Source: Coffea arabica (Eukaryota; Streptophyta; Magnoliopsida; Gentianales; Rubiaceae). From it: 64,000 nucleotides of DNA. The stretch covers positions 13,951,557-14,015,556 of the forward strand of contig NC_092320.1 of assembly GCF_036785885.1 (NCBI RefSeq). The letters are read 5' to 3'. The notes beneath the pieces were generated by a model. That model had not been told where the DNA came from and made no database searches. It saw nothing but the letters and a program-made list of their open reading frames with translations. Shown here piece by piece: positions 44,934 through 62,450 of this stretch. The position numbers and the translations under genes were made by a program. How positions within the stretch are numbered: position 1 is the stretch's first letter; each line of letters begins with the position of its first letter.

Positions 44934-47900
44934 ATGGCTTCAATGGCTGCCCTTACTGCTCAATTCTCATCTCCTCCTGACTTTACAAAGCCTATGCTTT
45001 CCTCAGCTTCTTTATGTAATCTCTCTCCTTCTATCTCTTTCTCTCTGGTGTTTTCTGGGTGTTTTATGTACTTGTATGATGGTGGGAATCCACCGTGAAT
45101 ATGTGGAAAGAAATCAACTTTTTGATGCTGTTTTAGCTAATTAAAAGAGTATATATCAACTTGGGTCGTGTTCATTTTCTGATTTGATCAAAAGGGTTAT
45201 TGCTAAGTTTAGTAGATATCGCAAATTTCAATCAGAATTTGGGTATAGTTGCAATTTGATTGTGCTAATGTTTGTTGGTTTAGTTACTTGCTCTATGGGC
45301 ATTTTCTTGGAATTTTTGGGTGTTATTGGTACGATGGATTTCACTGGATGTATTGAAGTTCAAACCAGTTGCCTGACTGTAGTGTTTTTAAATTCTTGGA
45401 GTAACCCCATGCACTAGAAGATGAAGAATAAGAAATATAGGCACATTTGGTTTGGCAATCCTTAGAAGGAAACTAAGTTCTGCAAATGCTAATGCTGCTC
45501 TTCTTTAGGCTTGTACATTTGATTTTGAAGCCTTTGCAAATTTATTAGGAGGATAGAGTATAGAGTAGTCTGTGGAAACAAATTAGTGTTGGTTGTTGTC
45601 ATGATTTTATTGAGAAACTAGAGTAGTCTTTGGAAATGGTTTAGTGCTTTTATGATCATTGTTTTGTACTTTGAGAATTTCCAGATATCAGCCTAGACTG
45701 CTTTGTCATAAGGGGATTTGTCAGTCATTTATGAAAATTAAGCTAATCAGTATACGTAAAATTGGCAGTTGGCACAACTTGGGAGATATATCCACATTTT
45801 TGGAGGGGCTTCCGATTTTCTTCTTAAGGAAGAATTGCTACTATTTGAGTCTTTAAATAGCTGCCCCCAGCTGTCCCTCTTTATTAACACCATCGCTTGT
45901 AGTTAATTGGGTTAACAAGCACCATGTTATTTACTTTCACCATGAACATGTGAATGTAATGGATTTCTGAGTTCTTGCTTTACTTTACACATTTGGGCAG
46001 GCTTTGATGTGACCTGTGACCGATTCTCAGGAGAACTTCTTTTTTGTGCTTGAGTTTAACTTGTTCTTGTTAGCCCCTTTTGAAGGGTTCTCAACAGACT
46101 TTGATCCGAAATAACTATGGAAAAATATTGGACCTATATGTGAACGACTAACTACTCTTTTAAAGCTTTTCTAAGATGTTGTTTTTCTCCATCTTTCATG
46201 TGTTGATTTATCATAGCTTGTTATATGGTAGGAAAAAAGTATTAGCAACTGATAGTTATGAAGCTTCTCACTCCTGTTCGCCATTTCTCTCTGGAAATGA
46301 CATTGACTATTTGTCTGGTGTTGTGTCGGCTGTCTCATCTCATTGCCCCCAACAATGAGAAATCTGCTCAAATCATCTCTCCAAATGAGCTTAAAACTGC
46401 ATGTGCTTATAGTTAATTAATGCATGTATTCAAATAACTAACTTATTTTCTAGGAGGATATTCATTCTTAGGATTAATTTTGTAAACCTAGAAGTGATTG
46501 GAGTTATGTCGAATTCCAGGAATGTAGTTTTGGTTTTTGTTGGTCTCATTTACTACAGCATCAGAAAGAAATATGCGTTGTCCTTGAGTAGAGATTGCTT
46601 GAAAGTGCAGCACAACATGTACTTGGTTATTCTTATGAAGAAGTTAATAATTCCTATAAGGGTGGCTGCATTCATTACTTGGTTTTTATCGGTTATTCTT
46701 CTTATGCATTAGTTGTTTCAGTTAGGTCTGCGCATGCATTTACCAAATTACATTTCAATAGGTTCTCTCTGATATTGTCCTGTCATTTACTTTTCAGACA
46801 AAATAAACACAGAAACAAATGTTATTGGCATGTGGAACTTATCTCAGTCTGGCTCTCAGAAGAAACCTCAAAGAAAACTTCAAATTTGTGGTCTGTTTGG
46901 AGGAAAAAAGGACAATAATGAGAAGGGTGATGATGCTCCATCAAAGGTTTGGGACGAGTTTCTATCTTATTTTGGCTATATTGTGATCTTTGACTATTGA
47001 AACATATAGTTTTTTCTGCTCTTTAGTCATTTTCTCTAAATATTGTGTTTTCAAACTATTTCACCATTTGCGGGCATGCAAACTTATGACTACAATTTGA
47101 TTTTTGTATTTCTTTCTTGTCGGTTCTGGGGGATAAATTCAGTTTTTGCTTATTACAATGGGTTCAAGCATCCAGAATCATGAAATAGATAAAGGGAAGA
47201 CTACCAGAAATGTAATCTGGTTTACGGAGAACATTGACAAGTGATAGTTATTATGTGCTGCAAGCAATGGATGCAATTGAGCATTTCCTCAAATTTTCTA
47301 TCATGATTAAGTTGGTGCATTTGATATACTTTGTCTAAACAAAGTATACTTATTTATTTGTTGAAAGTAAAATTTGGCTTAATTTAATCTTAGGCAGGAA
47401 TTCTAGGAAACATGCAAAATTTGTATGAGACTGTGAAGAAGGCCCAAATGGTTGTTCAAGTTGAAGCAGTACGTGTGCAGAAAGAACTTGCTGCGTAAGT
47501 TTTTATTTTATATAACCTTAATTTGCAACATGCAAGTGCATTCATTTTGAAACTTCACTTTTCCTACTCTTGGTTCTCTTTTGCAGAGCAGAATTTGATG
47601 GTTATTGTGAGGGTGAGCTTGTGAAGGTATGTTGCCTTCCAATTGTCTTTTCACCTGATAGTACCTGATCAGTTGAATTTGTAGAATCTGATATATGCAT
47701 AAAGGACAGTGAGCAAGTATTACATAACCACTTCCAGTGTCTGGTTAGTAATACCAAAACGTTACTCCAGCCCCCCCAACCTCCCCCTCTTCGCCCCCCC
47801 CCCCAACAAAAACCAAAAAAAAAAGAAAGAAATGATATGTATAAAACAAAGTTTTACAGATGGAGTTACAGTTTCAGACCTTTACCAAAAATTGCTTCAT

Positions 47901-50900
47901 GGATCCATGACTGCAGGCTCAAGTTGACGTGAAAATAAATGAAGTCTAAAACATGAAAAAATGGGTAGAGGAGAATAATATGGTGTCAGAAACTAGCACG
48001 GCTTTTAAGGACAAAAGATCATGAAGGAAATGTGTTGCTCGATATTCACGTATTTACTAGAGAGTCAGCCATGTGATATGACTTAAAACAATAGTGTAGA
48101 AGTCTGGAGTTCCATTCGGCTGGCCTGGAGAGTTTTAGCTAAAGTTACCTATGAAGACGAAAGATTTTTATGCAAATAGTTACTGCAAAAGCTCTAAGTT
48201 TATTCCGCAAATTGAAAGCTATCTGTAGTTACTATAACTAGTCACACATAATATGAAAGTCAATTTTATGGAAAGCTTGCACATATAGGAAAACTTATCT
48301 AGCCGTAGCTACAAATTATACTTAGATTTCTTAGACAGAGCAGTTACTTCTTTATCAACATTGTCTGAACCAAGTAGGTGAAATATCTACTTTATTATCT
48401 GTTTTAATGAACTAAAACAAGGAAAAGTAGGTCAATTTGATATCTGTTCTCTTGGTTTTTCTTTAGGGTTGTGATCGATTTTTTGTCCAAATGGCTGGTT
48501 GTTCTTGTCTTCTGTCCAATACTAATTGAATGGAATTCCTCTGGAACTTTGCACTAATTATTATCTTAGCTTGTATAACACCATCATATGGTTGAAATTT
48601 ACATGCTGTACAATGCTTCTGTTCTTGTTGAGCGTGTGTTTAGACAAAAATATAGTTGCACGAGGCATATTAATGGAGGTGTTTAAATGTGTCTATGACT
48701 TTTCTCATGTAATTGGACATATTAAGACAGTGCCGCAAATTGCCTTTATTAACCAATCCAATGCTTTCTAGTATGTGGAAATATGCTACGGTGTTTTTAC
48801 TGCACTGCGCCTGAGTGTTAGAAATACCATGGACTCAACGGCATAACCTACACAAATTGTTATGGTCATCTACCCACCCCTTTTTCTCACTTTGACATTT
48901 TCATTGGACCCGTGACTGGTGTAATCAGGACAATTTTGCATAGAACTTCCCTTTACTGGTGGATCTGATATGGATCTGTTTAGGGTATCTAAGTAAAGTT
49001 CTAAGTATACCTGCTTCTCCGGAACCAGTTATTCAGTTTATTAAATCGATCAAGCCTGGCTCTTCTTTTTCTGATTCAACTAAGATCTGACATTGTCGAC
49101 ATGTAGATGCTTAATGTGTAGGTTAGAGACTATGTTATATTTCGCAAGCATTATATATTATATGAATCATAATCGTCCACTAAGCTTTACATATATCATC
49201 GCATACATATGTCAAATCTAAGTCACTTATAGGGTAAAAATGGATGTAGAGACCTTTAGAATCTTATTATAACTGTCCTAGGAGCTCCAAAAATCCTGTA
49301 ATACAGTGTTTGTGCTAAATGAAGGTGAGAGATGATGCATATATGTCTTGATCTACCTTTTAAGGATGGATCAGTGATTGAATCCATTTCCAGAAGTGGA
49401 TGTTCAGACCTGGATCTGATCTGTGTACTACACTAAATTATGCCGTAATATGATCTATGGGTCCATTAACGTCTTCATCTCTCGTGTCAAGAAGTTTACT
49501 TCATCTTGTCTGGACGAGCATACTATAAATATTTCCTCTTGCTTTAACTTTCTCATTTAATCTGAATTTTTTCAGGTAACTTTATCAGGAAACCAGCATC
49601 CTGTACGCACTGAAATCACAGAGGCTGCAATGGAGTTAGGACCCGAAGTGAGTATACATACTGGACTTGTTCTCATCATTTAGTTGTCTCATAATAAGCT
49701 TTTCTCTTCTTAGCTCCTAATGTTTCTACACAATGCATGTTCTTCATTGAACTTATCAAAAGGAAGATATGCACACAAATCATATTTTCCTATTTGTAGT
49801 AAATTTTGATGCTTCAGTGAATAATAGCCTTTTAGTGTTTCATTGAGATGCCCAATGTCTATGGGAGTGGCTAGTGTGTATTTTACTAAGATGCATTCCA
49901 CTAGCTTTATATTTTTGCTCTTTCTCCTTGAGAAGTTTTTCAAAGATGTGGATGCATTTGGCATTGTTTGTGGTGCATGTACCAATGAAAATCTCATCTT
50001 TATAGGATCATTCTTTTGTTGGCATTCTTGTTGTCTTTGTAGTCATTCTATGTTAAAAAAATGGCCAAGTGTAAAAGACAATATGATTCTTTTCTTTTCC
50101 CTGTGGTTCTTTGAGCAATGATGCTAATGTGACCAATTTCTTCATCGCTACACGTGAAGCTGATAAGACATGTACAAAGGATAATGTCTTTTTTTTTGGT
50201 TGTTTTTTGGTTCTAACAACAACCATTACACTATGGACGCCTTGAGGAAGAAAGTAGCATCCTTTTTCCCTAGCAACCTAGAGGCCCCTTTCTAAGGAGT
50301 ACAGCAGACCACTCCTATATATAATAAGGTCCCTAAGCTTGTATGTTTGCGGCTGATGAGTTTGCAACAATTAAAAGTAAGTAATAAAACCACCTAAATT
50401 TTCATAAAATTGTTAATTACTTGTGCAAAATAAGAAATGGGCATTAAGATGAGAATGACGATGAAACCAGGCGTTTAAATAAAATGCTCTTCCCCTGTGA
50501 ACGCTTTGATTTTCTTAATGCACAAAAAGCTCTTGCATTATTTTCAGTGCACTCTGATTTTGTTGTGTGTGTGTTATCAAGGTTTGTTTGTCACCATTCC
50601 TTTGCCAACCTCGAAAAAGTTCTTGATTGTCTTGGGGAGTGAGCACAGTAATTCTTACTTTCTTTCTCTCTCTCTTGTGCAGAAACTTGGTCTTTTGATT
50701 ACTGAGGCATATAAAGATGCGCATCAGAAGAGTGTCTTGGTGAGAATCCCCTTCTAATGTTAGCAAGGAAAAGCTAGAAATCCTCTTATTTTGGTTTGAG
50801 ATAAAGTTTGTCCTGCTAATTTTACAGGCCATGAAGGAAAGGATGGGTGATCTTGCTCAGAGCTTGGGCATGCCACCAGGTCTCAGTGAGGGGCTGAAGC

Positions 50901-50905
50901 AATAA
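44934..50905 (+). CDS. STIC2: Chloroplast YbaB/EbfC-family nucleoid-associated protein (STIC2 type)
   Basis: Seven exons join in phase: 44934-45015, 46798-46946, 47394-47494, 47587-47626, 49576-49647, 50683-50739, 50828-50905; 192 residues. The N-terminus (MASMAALTAQFSSPPD...) is Ser/Thr-rich and short of acids, a typical plastid transit peptide. Then come LFGGKKDNNEKGDDAPSK, GILGNMQNLYETVKKAQMVV, VTLSGNQHPVRTEITEAAME and the C-terminal AMKERMGDLAQSLGMPPGLS, matching plant homologues of bacterial YbaB along its length. In bacteria this family binds DNA; the Arabidopsis protein STIC2 acts in the stroma with thylakoid protein targeting and co-translational sorting. The exon 1 donor (T before GTAATC) was picked because it alone matches the phase of exon 2; that junction is the least certain. 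Introns 1 and 4 are about 1.8 and 1.9 kb. A Pack-MULE ends 98 bp before the ATG, so the promoter may be in part transposon DNA. Confidence 0.93.
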
Positions 50906-51561
50906 TCCAGCAGAGGTATCAGTCAAGGAACTTCAACGTTGTACAATAGAGGAGAATAGATAACCTGTTGCCATTTTCCCAATATTGACTAGACAACCTG
51001 ATCTATCATTTTTGGCCAAGGGAATTTGTAGGAGAATTAGGTGCAAACAGAATAATTTTCTCATTTTATAGAAATTTTCTTCAACTGAAAGAATTCTTTT
51101 CATGTTTGCTGGACAATTTGCAGAAGTTTACATGGACAATTATCACGCTTAAACAGATGGTTTGGAATTTGCGTTGCTCCATATTTGGAATATCCATTTA
51201 GTAAGAGAGGTATGTGCGGAGAAATAGGGACATTGAACCGTAGCACTTGCTGCAATTGTTTCCAAAAGATGGTAGATCACTATCCACTACTTCACTCCCT
51301 CGACCCCTTTTAGCCTTCAAATTTTTTTCTTTTTCCTTTTCCGGGTCAAGTTGTTAGATTTTTTTCCTGAAAACTTGAAGCTTGTTCCTGATTGATTTCC
51401 TGTACTCTTCAAGTCCTCTTTCCAAGTGAACAAAAGTTCAACATGAATCTTGACAAGCAGAAACATTCGTTTGACTGGCAAATTGTCGGTCTTTCCTTCA
51501 GCTCGGACAATTCAAGGAGAATTGGAGTTTGGAGCCCATAGATATTAACGGATTAAAACTG
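50906..51561. other. 3' flank of the STIC2-type gene
   Basis: Probably the 3' UTR and downstream DNA. No other gene is supported before the hAT-type element at 51570. Confidence 0.5.
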
Positions 51562-51569
51562 GGTGCAGC

Positions 51570-51910
51570 TAGAGCTGTTAAACTTCGATAAGGCTTGAGC
51601 TCGGCTCGTTAGTTACGATAAACGAGCTGAACTCGAGCTAGAAATGTGCTCGTCTAGTTAAACGAGCTGAGACTCGTTTAATATCCGAATAGCTTGTTAG
51701 AGTTCGTTAATAATGGGCATATTTATCATTTTAGAAGTCAAAAGTATAAAAATTATAGATTTTTATTGAGATTAATTTGCAAGAGCTCGAACTCGAGCTA
51801 CATGTACATTTGATGAGCCGAGTTTGAACACATTTTAAAGCTTGTTTGCCTAACAAGCTCGAGTCGAGCTCGACAGTCAAATACTCGGCTCGACTCGATT
51901 AACAGCTCTA
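51570..51910. mobile_element. hAT-type foldback MITE
   Basis: TAGAGCTGTTAA at the left and TTAACAGCTCTA at the right are exact inverted ends of a 341-bp element rich in GAGCTCG and CTCGAGT phrases. The 8-bp sequence GGTGCAGC is duplicated on both sides (51562-51569 and 51911-51918), the size expected for hAT transposition. No coding capacity. Confidence 0.9.
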
Positions 51911-51918
51911 GGTGCAGC

Positions 51919-52827
51919 CCATTGAAAAATGAGCTCGAATACCCTCAAAAGCGAGCTTAGCCCAAAAAAATTTCCGCCGTGTAGTGAGAAACTCAAACAT
52001 GGGCTGAGTTGGCTAAATCAAAAAATCTAAAAGAAATTCCTTTCAACAAACATAGGGAAGCAGGAAGTGACATGAAATGGAAAACTGATTTTGGCCAAGG
52101 CTACTTGTAGCTTGAAATGCAATCGTGGTTAGGGGCAGCAACCGGCGGTTTTGAGTCGAGCTGACCATCTATAAAAGTTCCTCCCGCCCCCGCTCCTGCC
52201 TCACTACCGCCGCGTGTTCACCTGTCCTGTCCTACCCTACTATCATTATTATTATTATTATTATTATTTACTTTAATTTTTTCAATTTATATAAATCTAA
52301 TAATGTTTTATTAATCATTCTTTTAAAGTTTTAATAAAAAAATTACATCATTTTATCATAAAAACATAACATGTTACTTATTTCATACAATATATTTATA
52401 TAATAATAACATGGTATTTATTTCATATTATACTATATATATTATATTATATTAAAATATAGACGAGGGGCGGAACGAGGGAACACCTCATCCCCACTCC
52501 ATTCCTCTCTTCGCGGAGGAAGCATCCATTCCCAATGCCATCCCTTATCGTGTTGGCATATTCTTCATGTAGTACAATTAATTTTCGTGTGGTAGAGAAA
52601 ATGTTTTCTTTTCGAGTAACAGAATCAAATTTCTCAACTATGATAAACAAATATAGCCATTTAATTTGGTACATAGTGAAACGAATGATTCCTATTTTAG
52701 TTGATTCTCCCGCAACCTTCCATGTGGACATATAATTTAGCAGGATCAAATTGCTTGAGCATTTGAACTTCTCCGAGCTATTTATAACTACATATTCGAG
52801 CCTTTGCGGTGTAAATGAGCAAAAGGT
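51919..52827. other. Intergenic DNA between convergent genes
   Basis: Lies between the 3' ends of the STIC2-type and carboxypeptidase genes. Holds a (TTA)n microsatellite (about 52241-52268). Around it, GC-rich stretches at about 52186-52202 and 52465-52487 are roughly complementary (CGCCCCCGCTCCTGCC against GAGGGGCGGAACGAGG), possibly the ends of a decayed MITE. Confidence 0.4.
52241..52268. repeat. (TTA)n microsatellite
   Basis: About nine uninterrupted TAT/TTA trinucleotide repeats. Confidence 0.9.
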
Positions 52828-58192
<5,365 letters not shown>

Positions 58193-58230
58193 TGCACCCT
58201 CCACTCTGACCACCGCTACCTCTAAATCCT

Positions 58231-58240
58231 TATATTTATA
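58231..58240 (-). promoter_or_regulatory. Candidate TATA box of the carboxypeptidase gene
   Basis: TATAAATATA on the minus strand about 40 bp upstream of the ATG at 58192. If used, the 5' UTR would be only about 15-20 bases. A weaker upstream start cannot be excluded. Confidence 0.5.
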
Positions 58241-59015
58241 AGGAAAGTTTCATGTCCACCAATTATAGGGGAAGAATTTAGTCATTTATTGAAAATATAT
58301 AGATATGTTTGAGTGAAGAAACTACTGATGATGAGCAGAAAAAAAAAAAAAAAAAGGTTCCTAGGGGTTGTATAGATCCTTAATGTAGCTACATTACTTC
58401 TTCTGCAGACAGCTCAGAGTTGTGGCCCTCCTTCCTTGCATCTCCCTCTCACTGTTGTGTGGGAGAGAGAGAAAGAGAGATGAGCTGGTCCTAGATGAGC
58501 AGAATGAGCCTAGATTGGAATTCTACCTACACTTAACTTAATTTGTGCCAACTAAAGTTTCAACGCAAGGGGATGGGAAGGTGAGGTGAGGTGAGGTGAA
58601 TGTGGTCCAATTGATTGAGGAGGGAAGGTTAAAAACATCAGGAATGGATGTGTGGAGGTTTATTTAGCAGGTGTCCGGTAAATGGATACTAGGGACAAGA
58701 ATGGGTATCAAAATTAATAATATATATACATCTATTGTTTGATGAAGTATTGAAAAATCTTTGAATGAAAATAAAAATGTTAGATTTTACTCACTATCAT
58801 TCCGTGCTTATTAGTTTTGATTTGGGTTTCAATTATTTCATTCTATAGTAGAATAAAATTAAGTAATATAGAATAAAATGAGTAGACTCCAAACTAATCA
58901 AGTAATATAGAATGTGCAAGGAAAGACCGTTTTGTTATTCCATAAAAATAATAATAATAATAATGTCACTCTGATACAATTTGGACCGTGCAAGATTCTA
59001 AAATTCCAGTTACAT

Positions 59016-59293
59016 TGATATTTCTCCTACATAAATATCATGTTTTAGTTCTTTTTTGTTTCCTTAAGATCCAATAACTATTAATTGAGTAAAAAATAAA
59101 TACAGCAGCTTCAAAAAAGCAATATATAATAGAAAATTAAAAAATATAGCAGAAAATTTATAAAAAATCTCATTTTTTATGCATTTTGATTTTTTGAGTT
59201 CGTTAAATTTTGTGTGTTACTCAATTAATAGTTATTGGATCTTAAAGAAACAAAAAAGAACTAAAACATGATATTTATGTAAGAGAAATATTA
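59016..59293. repeat. Inverted repeat with 75-bp arms
   Basis: The arm at 59016-59091 (with CATGTTTTAGTTC shared in inverse and AACTATTAATTGAGTA) recurs inverted at about 59219-59293 almost perfectly. The spacer of about 125 bp is AT-rich. It is likely a foldback MITE, but no target duplication was found. Confidence 0.75.
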
Positions 59294-61289
59294 ATATAAT
59301 AAAAAGTGGGACAGAGAGTGGCACAGAATATGGAACAGACGATCCGTTGCCTTATCGTACTCGTCCATTTCTTATTTAAGCTGCATTATGGATAATTTGG
59401 GTTCTTTAGCTTGACCTTTTCTTCCCAAATTGTGTGCAAAACATAAAAGCTACTTCAATTTTAAGCATCTGCGCATGGCTACTTATCAATACTTGGTTCT
59501 GTTTTTGGCAATGTATTTGATATAGTTTCATTTGTATTTGCTAAGAGCTAGTACGCCTGATAGCTTTTGCAAGCTGCTACAACATCTGATCCCACCAATT
59601 CATTAGAAACTTGCATGCTTTGACAATGGATTTGGCAACCAAGTGGAAGGAATTAAGGCCATCAATACATCCATAATTTGTAATTTAAATCTAATTAATT
59701 TGAGCAAGCAGGCTGCAACATTTTGAAATTTGAAGTCTACATTGTGTATATTTGTGAGGCACAGGTTAATCATTTCATTTCCCATCAAAACTGGAAATTA
59801 ACTTTGGTATTCTGCTGTTATTGCGATAAAGCTGAAAGAATAAATGGGATCCTTCAAGAACTCTGACATTAATTTAATTTTCCATTCATATATTTCTTGT
59901 GTCAATTTCAACAAAGCCTCAAGAATGTGCAAATGCCCTAATCAAGCCCTTCAAAATTTAGTATTGCAATCTTGGCCTCCTAAGTTATGAAAACATGTCA
60001 AGTTCAGATGCTTGAGTCGTTGCTAAGTATTCCACTGTGTTCAGTTGTCCTTGTTGAGTCTTGTCTTCCTTCTTCTTCCATTTTTGGTGTATCAAAAATA
60101 TGCAAAGGAAAAAGAAACTACGAAATGCCAATGGAATAGCTGGAATCTGGGCAAGATTTCCGAGATTTTGTTTCCTGATTTATCCATTCTTTTATGTCAT
60201 TCGATCCCAAACAGCATGAGCTTCACAATTTATTGCTTTGAAAAGAAAACTTCAGTGGAATGGTCCTGGAAACTTCTCTTTTGGCTTTTTAAGATGATAA
60301 GATCCCATGTTCATTATTAGATCCAAGGATGGTATAGGGAATGATGTTCAAAAACTACACAGACTTTTGACCTCTACCCATATGTTTATAATACTTGACT
60401 CCACACTGATGAATGAAGCGGTTGTTATATAAATCCGCAGTGATAGATGTTTTTATCAATTCTTTCTTGTTGCAAGTAGCATAAGATTGTCCTCCTTCAA
60501 CCCAAAAAAAAAAAAAAGCATAAGATTGACCATGACATTGTTGATATCTGTCACAATAAGTCAACCAGGAACTGGTAGGTTTTGGGTGGAGCGGTTTGTA
60601 TTTGGTGCTTTTTTCCAGACGTGATGCTAACCTATCGTGCGGGATGCCCACGCTTCCTTGTACATTAAATTTACCTTGATAGTAAGGATTAGAGTCTAGA
60701 GAAGCCCTTCCACCAATAATAATTTACTTTGTACCGACTACTAAAACAAATCGCACTTCTAATGAACATTCGGCAAATTTTTTTTTTTTTTTTCATTTAA
60801 GGGTATCCCAGCCTTTCAGGCAAATTAATTCTCTAAAACCGTATAGAACCTTGCCTCAAGGATATATAGCAAAATAGCACACATGGCTCGATCACGAGAT
60901 TTGCTAGTAACTATCAAGTTACGGAACCAATCGGACTACCTGCGAGGGGCAGCAATTTTTTTTTATCTATAAAAAGCAAAAGTCATTAACAAATTATTGA
61001 AAATCGTCCAGCACAATTTGATCTATTGCCAATGTGTATTAGAAATTACATATCTATAATTTAACAAATACAATAGATCCAAAATATTATGAGCAGATCT
61101 AAAAAATATAAGAAATTTCAAAGTTGTCTTCTAACAGCTAAATTGCAGCAGTTTGGAAGGAGGGACGGGCTAGATAATACAATGAAGGAAGTATAAATGT
61201 GAGGTTTCGGGTTCCAAACCTCTCACTTATATTTAAAAAATAAAAAAATAAATTGATGCAACTCCCTTCTGTATATGTTACAATTGCTA

Positions 61290-61367
61290 TAGATTTATTA
61301 ATCAACAATTTTAAGTTCTAATAATCGGTAGATTTATTAATCAACAGTTTTAAGTTCTAATAATGAT
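61290..61367. repeat. Two copies of a 39-bp tandem repeat
   Basis: The unit TAGATTTATTAATCAACA... begins at 61290 and again at 61329, with a few base differences. Confidence 0.85.
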
Positions 61368-61503
61368 AATGAGATTTGTCGAGATAGATCTAAGATCCAA
61401 AAAAAAATACATAGGAATACTTAGAAGAGCAGAAAATTCTCATTGGAATCCCTAGGAGAAACAAAAAACTCACTAAGAAAACTTAGAAGAGATTTTATTA
61501 GAA

Positions 61504-62024
61504 GGAAAAATCATTTAAAACGTCCTTTACATTTCATCAAATGAAATTTTTTGTCCTTCACTTTTAGAATAGTATCAAATCGGTAAATTTTGGTTCCAGT
61601 ATAAGTTTTTGACCATTATTTACCTCGAATCTATTGCATGATCCATATATGGTTATTCTTTTAGGGGCAAAAAAGTTAGATCTCATTTGTAATTAAACAA
61701 GTAGTGCAACCTATATTCTTTTTTACCCTTAAAAAAAAGTAGAATATAATCCGGACGGTATTCATTTTTTCCTAAAAATGTGGAATTTGACCCAATTCAT
61801 ATTCATTTGTTACTAAAAAAATGAGATCTGACTTTTTGGTACATAAAAAATGACTCATATCAGACACATAGTGATTTCATATTAAAAAGTGATTGAAAAC
61901 TTAAGTTGTGACTAAATTTTATTAATTTGAATTTTTAAGTGATCACTTAAAATTAACATTTTTAAAGCGAAAGATAAAAAAATTCATTTGATGAAATGTT
62001 GGTGACTTTTTGAATGATTTTCTC
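61504..62024. mobile_element. Foldback MULE-type element
   Basis: The left arm begins GGAAAAATCATTTAAAACG and the right arm ends TTTTTGAATGATTTTCTC, its approximate inverse. ACATTTCATCAAATGAA is shared by both arms. The flanks TTATTAGAA and TTATTAAAG match at 7 of 9 positions, suggesting an old 9-bp duplication. The 521-bp element has no coding. Confidence 0.75.
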
Positions 62025-62037
62025 TTATTAAAGAAAG

Positions 62038-62151
62038 GAGAAGAAGTAGAGAAAAGTTTGAGAAGAGAGTTTCTTAGAAGCTGAAGTGGTTATTGAGAAG
62101 AAGTAGAGAAAAGTTGGAGAAAGAGAGTTACTTAGGAGTTAAAGTTGTTAT
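62038..62151. repeat. Two copies of a 57-bp tandem repeat
   Basis: GAGAAGAAGTAGAGAAAAGT begins at 62038 and again at 62095; the copies differ at several positions. Confidence 0.8.
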
Positions 62152-62230
62152 TGTTAACATTAAGCGAATATTATGGTTCATTAATGTCAAGTCTATTAGA
62201 ATCAAACCAAGATTTGACAATAATTTATAT

Positions 62231-62441
62231 CACTTGGGATCCTCGGTGACATATTTTCTATGCCAACCCAATGCCACCAATAGTGTTGCGCCAAGTGTCT
62301 TGTTATTATTTACACTTTAATTTTTTAATAATTCAACTTGGCTTGGTTTAACGCAAGTTTAAATAATAACATGACATTTGGCGCAACACTATTGGTGGCA
62401 TTAGATTGGCATAGAAAACATGTCACTGAGGATCCCAAGTG
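62231..62441. mobile_element. Foldback MULE-type MITE, family M1, copy 2
   Basis: The ends CACTTGGGATCCTCGGTG and its inverse lie 211 bp apart, matching the element at 24578-24789 along its length. The 9-bp sequence AATTTATAT flanks both sides (62222-62230 and 62442-62450). A different flank at each copy proves independent insertion. Confidence 0.92.
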
Positions 62442-62450
62442 AATTTATAT

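Larger units (their letters stand above)
58241..61503. other. Long AT-rich intergenic stretch, no supported gene
   Basis: Upstream DNA of the carboxypeptidase gene with an A-tract (58339-58356), a GAGGT repeat (about 58578-58599) and an (ATA)n run (about 58947-58961). An inverted repeat lies at 59016-59293 and a tandem repeat at 61290-61367. Short open frames lack recognisable domains. Confidence 0.45.
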
